Assembly (NCBI RefSeq): GCF_003002025.1
Contig: NZ_PVZB01000002.1
Span: 62,001 to 126,000, forward strand
Length of the DNA stretch: 64,000 nt
Source: Paraburkholderia sp. BL25I1N1
Lineage (GTDB): Bacteria; Pseudomonadota; Gammaproteobacteria; Burkholderiales; Burkholderiaceae
Direction: 5' to 3'
Under the pieces are notes generated by a model, which worked only from the letters and a program-made list of their open reading frames with translations, was not told where the DNA came from and did not search any database. The translations under genes and the position numbers were made by a program. Below are positions 43,966-53,407 of this stretch, piece by piece; position 1 is the stretch's first letter; each line of letters begins with the position of its first letter.

Positions 43966-44049
43966 TATGGCCTTCCGGTGTCCGGCGTCCTACCTTGCTA
44001 AAGGATCACGGGAAAATTATGCAGGTCACGTCCGCGCGGAGATATGGGA

Positions 44050-44865
44050 ATGGCGAAGACTCGGGGGAAAGAAGTGCCTTCCGCGGAAGGCAACGCTCTC
44101 TCTTACAAGGAATACCGGAAGGCGTTGTTTGATCTGCACGTTGAACTGGTCAAGCTTCAGCAATGGGTCGTGCAAACGGGAAGCAAGATCTGCATCGTGT
44201 TCGAAGGACGCGACGGCGCCGGTAAGGGCGGCACGATCAAGGCGATTACCGAACGGGTGAGTCCGCGGGTATTTCGCGTGGTTGCGTTGTCTGCGCCAAG
44301 TGAACGCGAGAAGAGCCAGATGTACTTGCAACGTTACGTGCCGTACCTGCCGGCGGCGGGAGAAGTTGTGATCTTCGATCGCAGCTGGTACAACCGCGCG
44401 GGGGTCGAGCGAGTGATGGGTTTCTGTTCCGACGAGGACGTCGCGACCTTTTTCAAGGCGGTGCCGCTTGTCGAGCGTGCGATCGTCCATTCGGGGGTGA
44501 TCCTGCTTAAATACTGGCTGGAGGTCAGCCCCGAAGAACAGACGCGCCGCCTCGAAGCTCGCATCCACGACGGACGCAAGGTCTGGAAGTTGACGGAAAT
44601 GGATCTGAAATCCTATAGCCGATGGTATGACTACTCCCGTGCACGCGACGCGATGTTCGAGGCGTCGGACACCGATATCGCTCCGTGGTATGTAGCTAAT
44701 TCGAACGACAAGCGGCGCGTGCGGCTCAATATCATCAGCGACGTGCTCGGAAGAATTCCTTATCAGGAAACGCCGCGCAAGAAAATTACGCTGCCGAAGA
44801 GACAAAAACCCGATGGCTATAAAGATCCGGACTATCCGTTCAAGTACATAGCCGAGCGTTTCTGA
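44050..44865 (+). CDS. ppk2: Polyphosphate kinase 2
   Basis: A 271-residue PPK2 (class I-like). Seen: Walker A GRDGAGKGG near residues 53-61, Walker B region VVIFDRSWYNRAGVERVMGF, a lid segment with basic residues, and WKLTEMDLKSYSRWYDYSRA. It transfers phosphate between polyphosphate and nucleoside diphosphates, most often making nucleotides from polyphosphate. The ATG at 44050 has GGAG eight bases upstream and is favoured over 44044, where spacing is only two bases. The dyad upstream makes it a member of the island regulon, consistent with energy supply in resting cells. Confidence 0.95.
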   Translation: MAKTRGKEVPSAEGNALSYKEYRKALFDLHVELVKLQQWVVQTGSKICIVFEGRDGAGKGGTIKAITERVSPRVFRVVALSAPSEREKSQMYLQRYVPYLPAAGEVVIFDRSWYNRAGVERVMGFCSDEDVATFFKAVPLVERAIVHSGVILLKYWLEVSPEEQTRRLEARIHDGRKVWKLTEMDLKSYSRWYDYSRARDAMFEASDTDIAPWYVANSNDKRRVRLNIISDVLGRIPYQETPRKKITLPKRQKPDGYKDPDYPFKYIAERF

Positions 44866-44948
44866 CCCGGGAGCCTCACGAGACTCGGCGATGGCAAATG
44901 CCGGAACTCGACGCCGGACTTCCGGGTGTCCATCGTGTTGCGCGCGCG

Positions 44949-46592
44949 TCAAGCCGTCAGGTAGTAGTCCCGGAACTGATCCCTCAGCTGGTTCTTGAGC
45001 ACCTTGCCGGTTGCACCGAGAGGAAGGGCTTCTACAAACACGACGGCATCGGGCTTCCACCACTTCGCGACCCGGCCGTCAAAAAATTCGAGCAACTCGT
45101 CGGTTCCAAGCACGCTCTCCGGCTTCTTTACGATCAACAGCAACGGGCGCTCGTCCCATTTCGGATGCCTCGCGGCGATGCACACGGCGCTCGCCACTCC
45201 CGGGTGCAGGCAGGCCACGTTCTCGATGTCGATCGAACTGATCCATTCCCCGCCGGATTTGATGACGTCCTTGCTGCGGTCGGTGATCTGCATGAAGCCG
45301 TCGGGATCGATCTTCGCCACGTCACCGGTCGGAAACCACCCATCGCATAGCGGCGACGCATCTTCGCCGCCGAAGTAACCGGACGTCACCCACGGCCCGC
45401 GCACCTGCAGGTCGCCCGTTGCCTGAGAGTCCCATGGCAACTCCTTGCCGTCCGGGCCCACGATTCGCATGTCGATGCCGAACACGGCGCGGCCCTGCCT
45501 GGCTTGGATAGCGTAGCGCTGCTGCGCCGGCAACGACAGGTGGTGCCCTTTGAAGCTGCAAACCGTGCCGACCGGGCTCAGCTCCGTCATCCCCCACGCA
45601 TGCAGGACGTCGACCTGGTAGCGCTCCTGGAATTCCGCCGTCATCGCCGTCGGGCACGGCGCGCCTCCCACGATCGTGCGGCGCATGGAAGTAAACGTCG
45701 TGCCACGCTCGGCCGCATGTCGAAGCAGTCCCTGCCAGACAGTCGGGACACCGGCGGAGAGCGTGACCTGTTCTGCCTCGATCAGCTCATAGAGCGATTT
45801 ACCGTCGAGAGCGGGACCCGGGAACACGAGCTTGGCGCCGACCATGCATGCGATATAAGGCAGACCCCATGCGTTCACATGAAACATGGGGACGACCGGG
45901 AGGATCACGTCGCGCGCTGAACAGTTCAGTGAATCGGGCAACGCCGCTGCGTAGGTGTGCAGAAGCGTTGAACGATGACTGTAGAGCACCCCTTTCGGAT
46001 TGCCGGTGGTCCCTGACGTGTAGCACAGGGAAGAGGCATGGTTCTCGTCGAGGAGCGGCCAGGCGAAGTCGTCGTTGTGACCGTCGATGAGATCTTCGTA
46101 GCACAGCAACATGATCGGCAGGTCGTGCATTGCCGGCATGTTTGCGCGGTCGGTCATCGCGACAAATACCCTCGGGCTCTTGATACGCGAGGCGACAGAC
46201 TCGATCAGCGGGAGGAAGGTCAGGTCGAAGAAGATGACGCGATCGTCGGCATGATCGATGATGTAGGCGATCTGATCGACGTGCAGCCTGGGGTTGAGCG
46301 TGTGGAGTACGGCGCCGGAACCCGACACCGCAAAGTACAACTCCATGTGGCGGTAGCCGTTCCATGCCAGCGTACCGACGCGCTCACCTTGAGCAATGCC
46401 GAGCCCGGCAAGGGCGTTGGCCAGCTTTCTGGCGCGTTGCGCAAGATCGAGATAGCGATAGCGGTGAATGTCGCCTTCGACCCGTCGCGACACGATTTCC
46501 TGCCCGGCGTGATGCCGTTCGGCATGGGTGAGCAGCGATGCGACCAGCAGCGGTTGCTGCATCATCAAACCATACATGAGTATCTTCCTCAT
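44949..46592 (-). CDS. AMP-forming acyl-CoA ligase
   Basis: A 547-residue member of the acyl-CoA synthetase family, activating a carboxylic acid to its CoA thioester through an acyl-adenylate. Motifs: phosphate-binding YTSGTTGNPKGV near residue 180, GMTELSPVG, GDVAKIDPDGFMQITDRSKD, and the C-terminal lysine in PLGATGKVLKNQLRD. It resembles medium/long-chain ligases, but the substrate is unknown. Start is ambiguous: 46592 (used here) or 46577, which has AGGAAG upstream. It lies ten bases after the Rieske ferredoxin and is the last gene of the leftward catabolic run. Confidence 0.9.
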   Translation of the reverse strand: MRKILMYGLMMQQPLLVASLLTHAERHHAGQEIVSRRVEGDIHRYRYLDLAQRARKLANALAGLGIAQGERVGTLAWNGYRHMELYFAVSGSGAVLHTLNPRLHVDQIAYIIDHADDRVIFFDLTFLPLIESVASRIKSPRVFVAMTDRANMPAMHDLPIMLLCYEDLIDGHNDDFAWPLLDENHASSLCYTSGTTGNPKGVLYSHRSTLLHTYAAALPDSLNCSARDVILPVVPMFHVNAWGLPYIACMVGAKLVFPGPALDGKSLYELIEAEQVTLSAGVPTVWQGLLRHAAERGTTFTSMRRTIVGGAPCPTAMTAEFQERYQVDVLHAWGMTELSPVGTVCSFKGHHLSLPAQQRYAIQARQGRAVFGIDMRIVGPDGKELPWDSQATGDLQVRGPWVTSGYFGGEDASPLCDGWFPTGDVAKIDPDGFMQITDRSKDVIKSGGEWISSIDIENVACLHPGVASAVCIAARHPKWDERPLLLIVKKPESVLGTDELLEFFDGRVAKWWKPDAVVFVEALPLGATGKVLKNQLRDQFRDYYLTA

Positions 46593-46602
46593 TTGTCCAG
46601 AT

Positions 46603-46947
46603 TCAGCTTGATTGCGCGTGACACGCATCTGCCGTGGTATCGCCGACGGTGAGTTCGAGCCTGCCGGCGACGTTCCGGATGGGAAAGGTCACAAGACTCA
46701 AACCGCCTTTGCCCGGCATGCAACCGGTCGCGACGTCAAAACGAAGGCCGTGGGCGGGGCAGCGAAGCAGGCGCCCTTCGATCTGCCCGCCTGCAAGCGA
46801 TGCGCCGTTGTGCGGACAGGCGTTGTCGACCGCGCAGAGCTCACCGTCGACGTTCAGGAGCACGACACTGCGACCCTCAACGAAGACCAGCTTGCGTTGT
46901 CCTGGGGCAAGTTCATCGGCCGATCCGACCGGTATCTGGCGTGACAT
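46603..46947 (-). CDS. Rieske [2Fe-2S] ferredoxin
   Basis: A 114-residue soluble Rieske protein with both cluster motifs: CPHNGAS near residue 45 and CPAHGLRFD near residue 63 (Cys-x-His and Cys-x2-His). It has no catalytic oxygenase domain, so it is an electron carrier for a partner, or a NirD-like protein. Located between the hydrolase and the acyl-CoA ligase. A dedicated Rieske oxygenase is not present in the window, so its electron acceptor is unclear. Confidence 0.9.
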   Translation of the reverse strand: MSRQIPVGSADELAPGQRKLVFVEGRSVVLLNVDGELCAVDNACPHNGASLAGGQIEGRLLRCPAHGLRFDVATGCMPGKGGLSLVTFPIRNVAGRLELTVGDTTADACHAQSS

Positions 46948-46992
46948 TATCTGTTCTCCCGATCACGGGCCCGACGCAACATGGCTTCCATG

Positions 46993-47553
46993 TCACATCA
47001 GCTCGCGGATCAGGGTGTCCGCCTGCGGCCAGTCGCCATAGCCGGCCGCGGGGTTCAGGTGCCCGACCTCCCCGAGGTCGACGAGACGGCTGCCCCAGTC
47101 TGCCGCCATACCGGCAGCGCGATCAAACCCTGCAAGCGGATCGTTGCGGCTGGCGCCGAGAATACTCGGGAACGGCAGCGGTTGACGCGGAAACGGCAGC
47201 CACCCCTGTTCTTCGAGTACGTCCAGCGTCGGGTAACCGGCGGGCATGTTAACTTCCAGGTCCGCCGGCGTGGCCAGCAGCGCGCCCTGGATCGGGCGGT
47301 TGTGGTGCCGCGCCCAGTGCACGGTAATCATGACGCCGGCGCTGTGAGCGACCAGTACGATCGGGCCATCGATCTTCGCGATGGCCTCGTCCAGCGCCGC
47401 GACGCGCGCCGCGCAGCTGAGCTTGTCCTGCTCGAGCGGCGGCACCGAAGCCGTTTTGGGAAGACGAGCCTGCAGCAGTGTCTGCCAGTGTTCGGCGACA
47501 TGGTCACGCAGACCGGGCACGACGAGTACGGTAGGTGCGGTATTGAGCGTCAC
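46993..47553 (-). CDS. RBBP9/YdeN-type alpha/beta hydrolase
   Basis: A 186-residue serine hydrolase of the small RBBP9/YdeN family: VLVVPGLRDHVAEHWQ at the N terminus, the nucleophile in LVAHSAGV (Ser near residue 71), an Asp in SRNDPLA, and a C-terminal His in GHLNPAAGYGDWP. Length and motif layout match the family. Natural substrates are mostly unknown. It begins 18 bases after the dioxygenase gene and is probably part of the same transcript. Confidence 0.88.
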   Translation of the reverse strand: MTLNTAPTVLVVPGLRDHVAEHWQTLLQARLPKTASVPPLEQDKLSCAARVAALDEAIAKIDGPIVLVAHSAGVMITVHWARHHNRPIQGALLATPADLEVNMPAGYPTLDVLEEQGWLPFPRQPLPFPSILGASRNDPLAGFDRAAGMAADWGSRLVDLGEVGHLNPAAGYGDWPQADTLIRELM

Positions 47554-47571
47554 GACGCGGAGTCCTTCAGG

Positions 47572-48420
47572 TTAGTACGGCTTGTCGCCAATAATTCCGG
47601 CTCGCTCCATCTTTCGATGGCACGGCGCGTAATCCATCACGGCGTAGTGCTGCGTGGAGCGGTTGTCCCATATGGCGATGCTGTTCGGCTTCCAGCGCCA
47701 GCGCACCTGGTACTCCGGGATGTACGCCTGGCTGATCAGATAACGCAGCAGATCGGAGGCGCCCGGATTGGCGTCCTGGCCAAAGCGCACGCGCGCCGGC
47801 GTGTGGTAGTTCGTCAAGTGCGTGGTGAACGCATTGACAAACAGCACTTTCTCGCTCGTCTCGGGGTGCGTGCGCACGACCGGATGCTCGGCGTCGGGAT
47901 ACTGCGCCTTCAATGCATGCCGCTTCTCGATCGGCATCACGGCGCCGAAGCTCGCTTCGATGCTGTGACGTGCGCGCAGGTCGGCGATCTGCTCCTTCAC
48001 GTGCGACGGCAGGTTCTGATACGCGAGCACCATGTTCGCCCACATCGTGTCGCCGCCAACCGGCGGGCATTCCACGCAGCGCAGCACGGCGCCGAACTGC
48101 GGGGCTTCGCGCCACGTGGTGTCGGAATGCCACGCGTTTTCGTAGCGGTCGTTGGGCTGATCCGGCGACTTGTAGATTCGCACGAGGCCCGGATGCTCCG
48201 GATCGCTGCCCGCGACCGGGTGGTCCTCCAGCTCGCCGAAGCGGCGCGCGAAAGCAACATGCTCAGCACGGCTAATGTCCTGATCGCGCAGGAACAGGAC
48301 ACGGTGCCTGAGCAGGTTCGCCCGGATCTCGGCAAAGAGGCCGTCGTCGTGGATCGCGTCGGCGAGCTTGACACCCACCAGTTCGGCGCCAATGGCGTTA
48401 GTGAGTTGTTCGACAAGCAT
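47572..48420 (-). CDS. TauD/TfdA-family Fe(II)/2-oxoglutarate dioxygenase
   Basis: A 282-residue non-haem iron dioxygenase. The iron triad is visible: WHSDTTW (His near 97, Asp near 99) and the distal His in STQHYAVMDY near residue 258, followed by the 2-oxoglutarate-binding arginine region HRKMERAGI. It hydroxylates a substrate, often with C-S, C-O or C-N cleavage. The frame opens at 48549, but the ATG at 48420 has GGAGG four or five bases upstream. Preceded by the quinone-reductase gene with an 11-base gap. Substrate unknown. Confidence 0.92.
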   Translation of the reverse strand: MLVEQLTNAIGAELVGVKLADAIHDDGLFAEIRANLLRHRVLFLRDQDISRAEHVAFARRFGELEDHPVAGSDPEHPGLVRIYKSPDQPNDRYENAWHSDTTWREAPQFGAVLRCVECPPVGGDTMWANMVLAYQNLPSHVKEQIADLRARHSIEASFGAVMPIEKRHALKAQYPDAEHPVVRTHPETSEKVLFVNAFTTHLTNYHTPARVRFGQDANPGASDLLRYLISQAYIPEYQVRWRWKPNSIAIWDNRSTQHYAVMDYAPCHRKMERAGIIGDKPY

Positions 48421-48430
48421 GGTGCCCTCC

Positions 48431-49411
48431 TTAGATGACGAAGACCGATGAACCCGTTGTCTTGCGCGATTCGACATCACGGTGCGCTTGCGCGGCATCC
48501 TCGAGCGCATAGCGCTGGTTGATCTCGATCTTGATACGGCCAGCCGCAACGTGGCCGAAAATTTCCCCGGCCAGGTCCGACTTTTCGGCGGGGTCGGCGA
48601 TGTAGTCGGCGAGCGCCGGACGGGTCAGGTACGGCGATCCTTTCATTGCCAGGATCTGCGGATTGAATGCCGGAATCGGCCCCGATGCCGTGCCGACGCA
48701 AACAATCAGGCCGCGGCGCTTGACCGAATTCAGAGTCGCTTCAAAGGTATCCTTGCCGACACTGTCGAACACCACATTGACCCCGACGCCATCGGTCAGC
48801 TCGCGTACGCGCGCGGCGACGTCTTCATGGCTGTAGTTGATGGTGTGTTCGCAGCCATGCGCGCGGGCGACTTCCGCCTTGGCTTCGTTCGAAACCGTGC
48901 CGATCACCGTGAGCCCCAGCAGTTTGGCCCACTGCGATACGATCAGCCCGACGCCGCCCGCGGCGGCATGAAGCAGAATCGTATTGCCGGGTTTGAAGTC
49001 ATAGATGCGCCGCATCAGATACGACGAGGTCAAGCCGCGCATCGTCATGGCTGCCGCCGTCTCGCAGGCAATGTCGTCAGGCAGCTTGATCAGCGGTGCC
49101 GCCGGACACAGGCGCTCCGTGCTGTAGGCGCCAAGCGTGTTGATAAAGCCCGTGTAGGTGACACGATCACCTACCGCGACGTTCGTCACGCCCTCGCCCA
49201 CTGCTTCGACCACGCCGGCTGCTTCCACACCCATGCCGGCAGGCAGCGGAACCGGATACAGTCCGGAGCGGAAATAGGTGTCCGCGAAATTCAGGCCCAC
49301 TGCTTCATGGCGCAGGCGAACCTGCCCCGGCCCCGGATCGCCGACTTCAACGTCCTCGTAACGCAAGACCTCAGGGCCGCCGGTTTCATGAAAGCGGACT
49401 GCTTTCGCCAT
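48431..49411 (-). CDS. Zinc-free NADPH:quinone oxidoreductase (MDR family)
   Basis: A 326-residue medium-chain reductase of the quinone oxidoreductase subgroup. It has an N-terminal GroES-like domain (HEAVGLNFADTYFRSGLYP), the nucleotide-binding motif AAAGGVGLIVSQWAK near residue 150, and no structural zinc cysteines. It reduces quinones or enones with NADPH. It is the first gene of the closely spaced run with the dioxygenase, hydrolase, Rieske protein and ligase, about 180 bases after the transporter gene. Confidence 0.93.
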   Translation of the reverse strand: MAKAVRFHETGGPEVLRYEDVEVGDPGPGQVRLRHEAVGLNFADTYFRSGLYPVPLPAGMGVEAAGVVEAVGEGVTNVAVGDRVTYTGFINTLGAYSTERLCPAAPLIKLPDDIACETAAAMTMRGLTSSYLMRRIYDFKPGNTILLHAAAGGVGLIVSQWAKLLGLTVIGTVSNEAKAEVARAHGCEHTINYSHEDVAARVRELTDGVGVNVVFDSVGKDTFEATLNSVKRRGLIVCVGTASGPIPAFNPQILAMKGSPYLTRPALADYIADPAEKSDLAGEIFGHVAAGRIKIEINQRYALEDAAQAHRDVESRKTTGSSVFVI

Positions 49412-49591
49412 GATTCGTTCTCCAGTTTATTGCTCGATTTACAGAAGGGGAATGCGCCTGCCGGAGAACGTTACGTCTCGGCGGAGGCGTCGATTACCGC
49501 AAAGTGTCCAGGTACTGCTTTCTTGACCGGATTTAACCGACCGCGCCGCCGCATCATCAGGCGGACGACGCGGCAAGCGCGAGCGAGCCGC

Positions 49592-50911
49592 TCAGAGCGA
49601 GGCCTTCTCACGTAGTGTATTCACGAGGTCGAGGTCGCGCCTGTAGCTGCGACGGCCAATGGCGAACGCGATCGCCGCGAACAGCGGCGCCAGCGGGACC
49701 AGTTGCAAGGCGCCGAGCAAGCCGATCCGGTCTGCGACGATGCCCGTAAGAATAGCCGCGGGCGCCAGCCCCAGCAGGTTGTTGGCCAGTGTCAGGGTGG
49801 CGAACGCTGAAGCGTGGATCGACGGCGGGGTAAGGTTCGCCACCATGGCGCCCGAGGGCCCCGTCGCGCCGGCACAGAAGAACATGCCGCAACCGATCAG
49901 GACGAGTTGCAACCGGCCGGCCGGCAGTTGGAAAGCGATGCCGAGCAGGACGCAGCACAACAAGCAGTACACGATCGCGGTCAGCCACTTTCTTTGTACG
50001 ACCTTCCTGTTGAGCCGGTCGGAGAGCCAGCCGCACACGATCATGCCAAGGCCGGTCACGAGTACGAAGACCGCACCATGCACGGCGGCCTTATCCGGCG
50101 CCATGCCGTAATAGCGATTCAGGAAGCTCGGCATCCATGACCACACGGCCGCCGGCACGAGCAGATGCATACCGCTGCCCACATAGGCACAAACGACGGC
50201 CTTCGTGGAAAACAGCCCCTTCATCAGCGCGCGGAAGCTCATCCGCACGCCAAGGTTACCCTTGTGCCCGGCGGTCGCCGGCTGCAGTGTCGCCAGCCTT
50301 TTCTCCGTGACAACACAACGGTAAATGACAACCAGCGCGATACCGACGCAAGCCATCGCGCCGAACGACCAGCGCCATCCAAGGTGGGTCGCGACAGCGC
50401 CGCCCAGCGCCATGCCCATCACGGAGCCAAACGCGCCGCCTGCCATGAAAGTGGCGGTGAGCGTGGCGCGCAGACGCGGCGGAAAAATGCTCAGGACTAG
50501 CGCGATGCCCACACTTCCGTAGGCCGCCTCGCCAATACCGACACACGCGCGTGCGAGCAACATCTCGCCGTAAGTCGTCGAGATGGCACATCCGAGCGTC
50601 GCGAGACTCCACAGCGCCGCCATCAGTACGATGCTTTTGACGCGGCCCCAGCGATCCGCGAGCACCGAAAGCGGAAAGGTCAGCACGCCAACCATGAGTG
50701 CCACCACGCTGCTCAGCGAGCCGAGCTTCGTGTCAGAGAGATTCCATGCGGACTTGATAAACGGAAAGACCGCGTTGAGGACCTGGCGCGACATATAGTC
50801 GGAAAGCAGCAGGCCGATCGTGAGCGCGCATACCACCCATGCGTAGGCCGGTATCCCGGATTGTGTTGCTGAAACATCGCCCGTCGTGGGCTCAGCATGC
50901 TGTAAAAGCAT
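49592..50911 (-). CDS. MFS transporter
   Basis: A 439-residue major facilitator with twelve predicted spans. The loop 2-3 motif LADRWGRVKS and the equivalent GWLSDRLNRKV in the second half are plain. It resembles organic-anion/aromatic-acid importers of the sugar-phosphate/anion-cation symporter type. The frame opens at 51025, but the ATG at 50911 follows GGAGGAG. It sits between the BKACE gene and the quinone reductase, so it probably imports the pathway substrate. Confidence 0.9.
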   Translation of the reverse strand: MLLQHAEPTTGDVSATQSGIPAYAWVVCALTIGLLLSDYMSRQVLNAVFPFIKSAWNLSDTKLGSLSSVVALMVGVLTFPLSVLADRWGRVKSIVLMAALWSLATLGCAISTTYGEMLLARACVGIGEAAYGSVGIALVLSIFPPRLRATLTATFMAGGAFGSVMGMALGGAVATHLGWRWSFGAMACVGIALVVIYRCVVTEKRLATLQPATAGHKGNLGVRMSFRALMKGLFSTKAVVCAYVGSGMHLLVPAAVWSWMPSFLNRYYGMAPDKAAVHGAVFVLVTGLGMIVCGWLSDRLNRKVVQRKWLTAIVYCLLCCVLLGIAFQLPAGRLQLVLIGCGMFFCAGATGPSGAMVANLTPPSIHASAFATLTLANNLLGLAPAAILTGIVADRIGLLGALQLVPLAPLFAAIAFAIGRRSYRRDLDLVNTLREKASL

Positions 50912-51066
50912 TTCGTCTCCTCCGCGTCTCGCGCGTCCGGCGCCCTTTTCCCATGATGGACAAAAAAGGGGCCGATATTTGTGTCGCCCCCCGATGCGTG
51001 CCGGGGAGCCTCCTTCTTCAATCACCGTCGACGCGCAATATCGTGCCGTTGGCGAGTCCCACCCTG

Positions 51067-52122
51067 TTACGCGACGCGCAGGGGCAGGTTTTTCACCCCT
51101 GCCTTGCGACTCGGCGCCATGCCGTTGGCCGCGAGGGTCTCGTCCACCGTTTTGTATTGCACGCCGATCTTGTAGATCTCGCGCGCTTCCTTGCCGCTCG
51201 CGATTTCACGGCCCAGTTCGCGTGCCACACGCACGCACTGCTCGATCTGCTGCACCGAGCTCATCCGATTGCCGTGCTGGTCGATGATCGTGTCCTCGAT
51301 TCCGCAGCGCGGGTGCAGGCCCATGGCCATCGCCATCATGTTGAACGGCAACACGTTCTTCAACAGCGACTCGGCCGTGACCGTGCCGCCGTCCGGCGCA
51401 CGGTGGATGAAGTTGAAGAAGTTGAACGGGTTCGGACCGTCAAAGCCGCCGCCGATGCCGATCCACGTCAGGTTCAGCGGCCCCTTGTAGGCGCCCTTGC
51501 GTACCAGGCGATCGAGCGTTTCGAGCGCATGAATGCCGGTGAGCTGGAAGTGCGGCTGGATGCCCGATGCCTGCAGGCGGCGCAGATGTTCCTCAACCCA
51601 GGCCGGTCCCGCGGGCACCGTCATTTCGCTATAGGCGGCCATGAGCGCAGGATTGGCCAGCGACGTACCTTCCAGGTACTCCGGATAGAGCAATTCCATG
51701 ATGTTCATCTGCGTGGTGTTGATCGCGACCGTCACCTGATCGGGCTTCGGGTCGAGATCGGCCAGCATATGACGCGTGTCGTCGGACAGCCACTTCGCGG
51801 CCTGGCCGTCGTCTTCCGGTGCAAACGAGATCGAGCCGCCCACCTGGATGATCATGTCCGGAACGGCAGCGCGCACGCCCGCGATCAGTTCGTTGAACTT
51901 CGACAGGCGCTTGGAGCCCTTGCCATCCAGTTCGCGTACGTGCAGGTGCAGCACGGTCGCGCCCGCGTTGTAGCAGTCGACGGCCTTCTGGATCTGCTCT
52001 TCCATCGTCACCGGAATGTCTTCGGGAAAATCCTCAGGCGCCCATTCCGGTCCGTACGGAGCCGTCGTAATGACTACCTTGTGCTGATTCTCCGGGTGCA
52101 GCGAGTCGTCGAGAAATTGCAT
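51067..52122 (-). CDS. BKACE-family beta-keto acid cleavage enzyme
   Basis: A 351-residue BKACE (Kce-like) protein with a TIM-barrel and zinc site HLHVRE near residue 60. It is longer than the usual 270-310. The family cleaves beta-keto acids using acetyl-CoA, giving acetoacetate and a new CoA ester; one subgroup cleaves dehydrocarnitine. Other conserved pieces are VTVAINTTQMNIMELL and HPRCGIEDTI. It is the first leftward gene of the cluster, divergent from an AraC regulator 206 bases away. Confidence 0.9.
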   Translation of the reverse strand: MQFLDDSLHPENQHKVVITTAPYGPEWAPEDFPEDIPVTMEEQIQKAVDCYNAGATVLHLHVRELDGKGSKRLSKFNELIAGVRAAVPDMIIQVGGSISFAPEDDGQAAKWLSDDTRHMLADLDPKPDQVTVAINTTQMNIMELLYPEYLEGTSLANPALMAAYSEMTVPAGPAWVEEHLRRLQASGIQPHFQLTGIHALETLDRLVRKGAYKGPLNLTWIGIGGGFDGPNPFNFFNFIHRAPDGGTVTAESLLKNVLPFNMMAMAMGLHPRCGIEDTIIDQHGNRMSSVQQIEQCVRVARELGREIASGKEAREIYKIGVQYKTVDETLAANGMAPSRKAGVKNLPLRVA

Positions 52123-52328
52123 CGTTTCCTCCAGAAATAGTTGGATGTTTTTCTTCGGCGCCGGGTGCAGGTCGACGCGTCAGGAAATAAATCAGTAAGG
52201 CGAAGATACGGCAATCCGGCGATACGGATTTCGTTTCCGACGACATTGTTTTATGATTTGACGACACCGCGCGTTAACACCAATCCCGCGCCGATGGACT
52301 TCGCGCGTGAGGAATGGAAGGAGATCGA

Positions 52329-53330
52329 ATGCAAAGCATGGTGAGGTCGTCGACACTGCACGGGTATTTCGACGTGGTGAGAGGCTTGGGCCTCAACCCC
52401 TACGAACTTGTGCAGGCGGTCGGTCTCGACGCCGTGGCGCTGGCGAACCCTGAGGAACGGATTCCGGCTGACGGTGCCTGCCGGTTGCTCGAAGCGACTG
52501 CGGAGAAAGCGTCGTGTTTGACACTGGGGCTGCGGATCGCGCAAACCCGCCAGCAGTTCGGCAGTGGCGTCGTCAACGTTCTGCTCGCCCACAAGCGCAC
52601 GCTTCGCGAGGTGCTACTGGCGGCGGCGCAGTACCGCTATCTGCTCAATGAGGCGCTGGGTGTGTACGTCGAAACGACCGGCGACACGGTGACGATCCGC
52701 GAAGAGATTGTGGCCGAACCGGGCACCCGGACAGTCCAGGCGATCGAACTGGCCGTCGGCGTGCTGGCCCGCCATTCCAGCGCGCTCCTCGGTGCCCACT
52801 GGAAACCGCACAGTGTGCATTTCACCCATGCGGCGCCGCCTGACCTGACCTTCCATCGCCGGTTCTTCGGCTGTCCGATCACATTTGAAAGCGACTTCAA
52901 CGGATTCGTTTGTGCGGCAGCGGACCTCGATTATCCGAATCCGAATGCAGACCCCGTGCTGGTCCGTTATGCGGAAAGCCTCGCCAATCCGCTCAACGAT
53001 ACGGCGGCAGATTCTATTGCGCTGGACGTGCGCAAGACGATTTACCTGCTATTGCCCCTCAGTCAGGCTTCAATCGAACTGGTGGCGCGACAACTGAATC
53101 TGACCGTGCGCACCCTGCAGCGCCAGCTTGATTCAGCCGGCTCCCGTTTCTCGGGCATCGTTGAAGAAGTTCGGCGCGATCTTGCCGTGCGCTACCTGCT
53201 CAACCCGCGTTATCCGATCGGCCGGGTCGCAGCCCTGTTGGGCTACACAAACCAGGGGGCGTTTACGGTCTGGTTCCAGAAGCGTTTTGGTCTGACGCCC
53301 CGTGACTGGCGCAGTCGCCACCGCAAGTGA
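52329..53330 (+). CDS. AraC-family transcriptional regulator
   Basis: A 333-residue regulator. The N-terminal region (about 15-205) is the arabinose-binding-like domain of the OruR/ArgR subgroup, and the C-terminal AraC helix-turn-helix pair covers about 230-330: VARQLNLTVRTLQRQL, then RVAALLGYTNQGAFTVWFQK. The ATG at 52329 has GGAAGGAG five bases upstream; the frame opens at 52314. It is divergent from BKACE and is the likely activator of the catabolic cluster. It is followed by a convergent porin gene. Confidence 0.92.
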   Translation: MQSMVRSSTLHGYFDVVRGLGLNPYELVQAVGLDAVALANPEERIPADGACRLLEATAEKASCLTLGLRIAQTRQQFGSGVVNVLLAHKRTLREVLLAAAQYRYLLNEALGVYVETTGDTVTIREEIVAEPGTRTVQAIELAVGVLARHSSALLGAHWKPHSVHFTHAAPPDLTFHRRFFGCPITFESDFNGFVCAAADLDYPNPNADPVLVRYAESLANPLNDTAADSIALDVRKTIYLLLPLSQASIELVARQLNLTVRTLQRQLDSAGSRFSGIVEEVRRDLAVRYLLNPRYPIGRVAALLGYTNQGAFTVWFQKRFGLTPRDWRSRHRK

Positions 53331-53407
53331 AAACGTACCGTGTCGTGGTGCAACCGGATGCCGCGATGGCCCATGCGACATGGCACAACGCCACATGCGC
53401 CGTTCGT

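Noticed and set aside
48482-49615. 377-residue plus-strand open frame
   Set aside because: Antisense to the quinone reductase gene, no family features.
50839-52140. 433-residue plus-strand open frame opposite BKACE and the MFS gene
   Set aside because: High-GC antisense shadow of well-supported genes; the translated text is His/Arg-rich with no domain or ribosome site.
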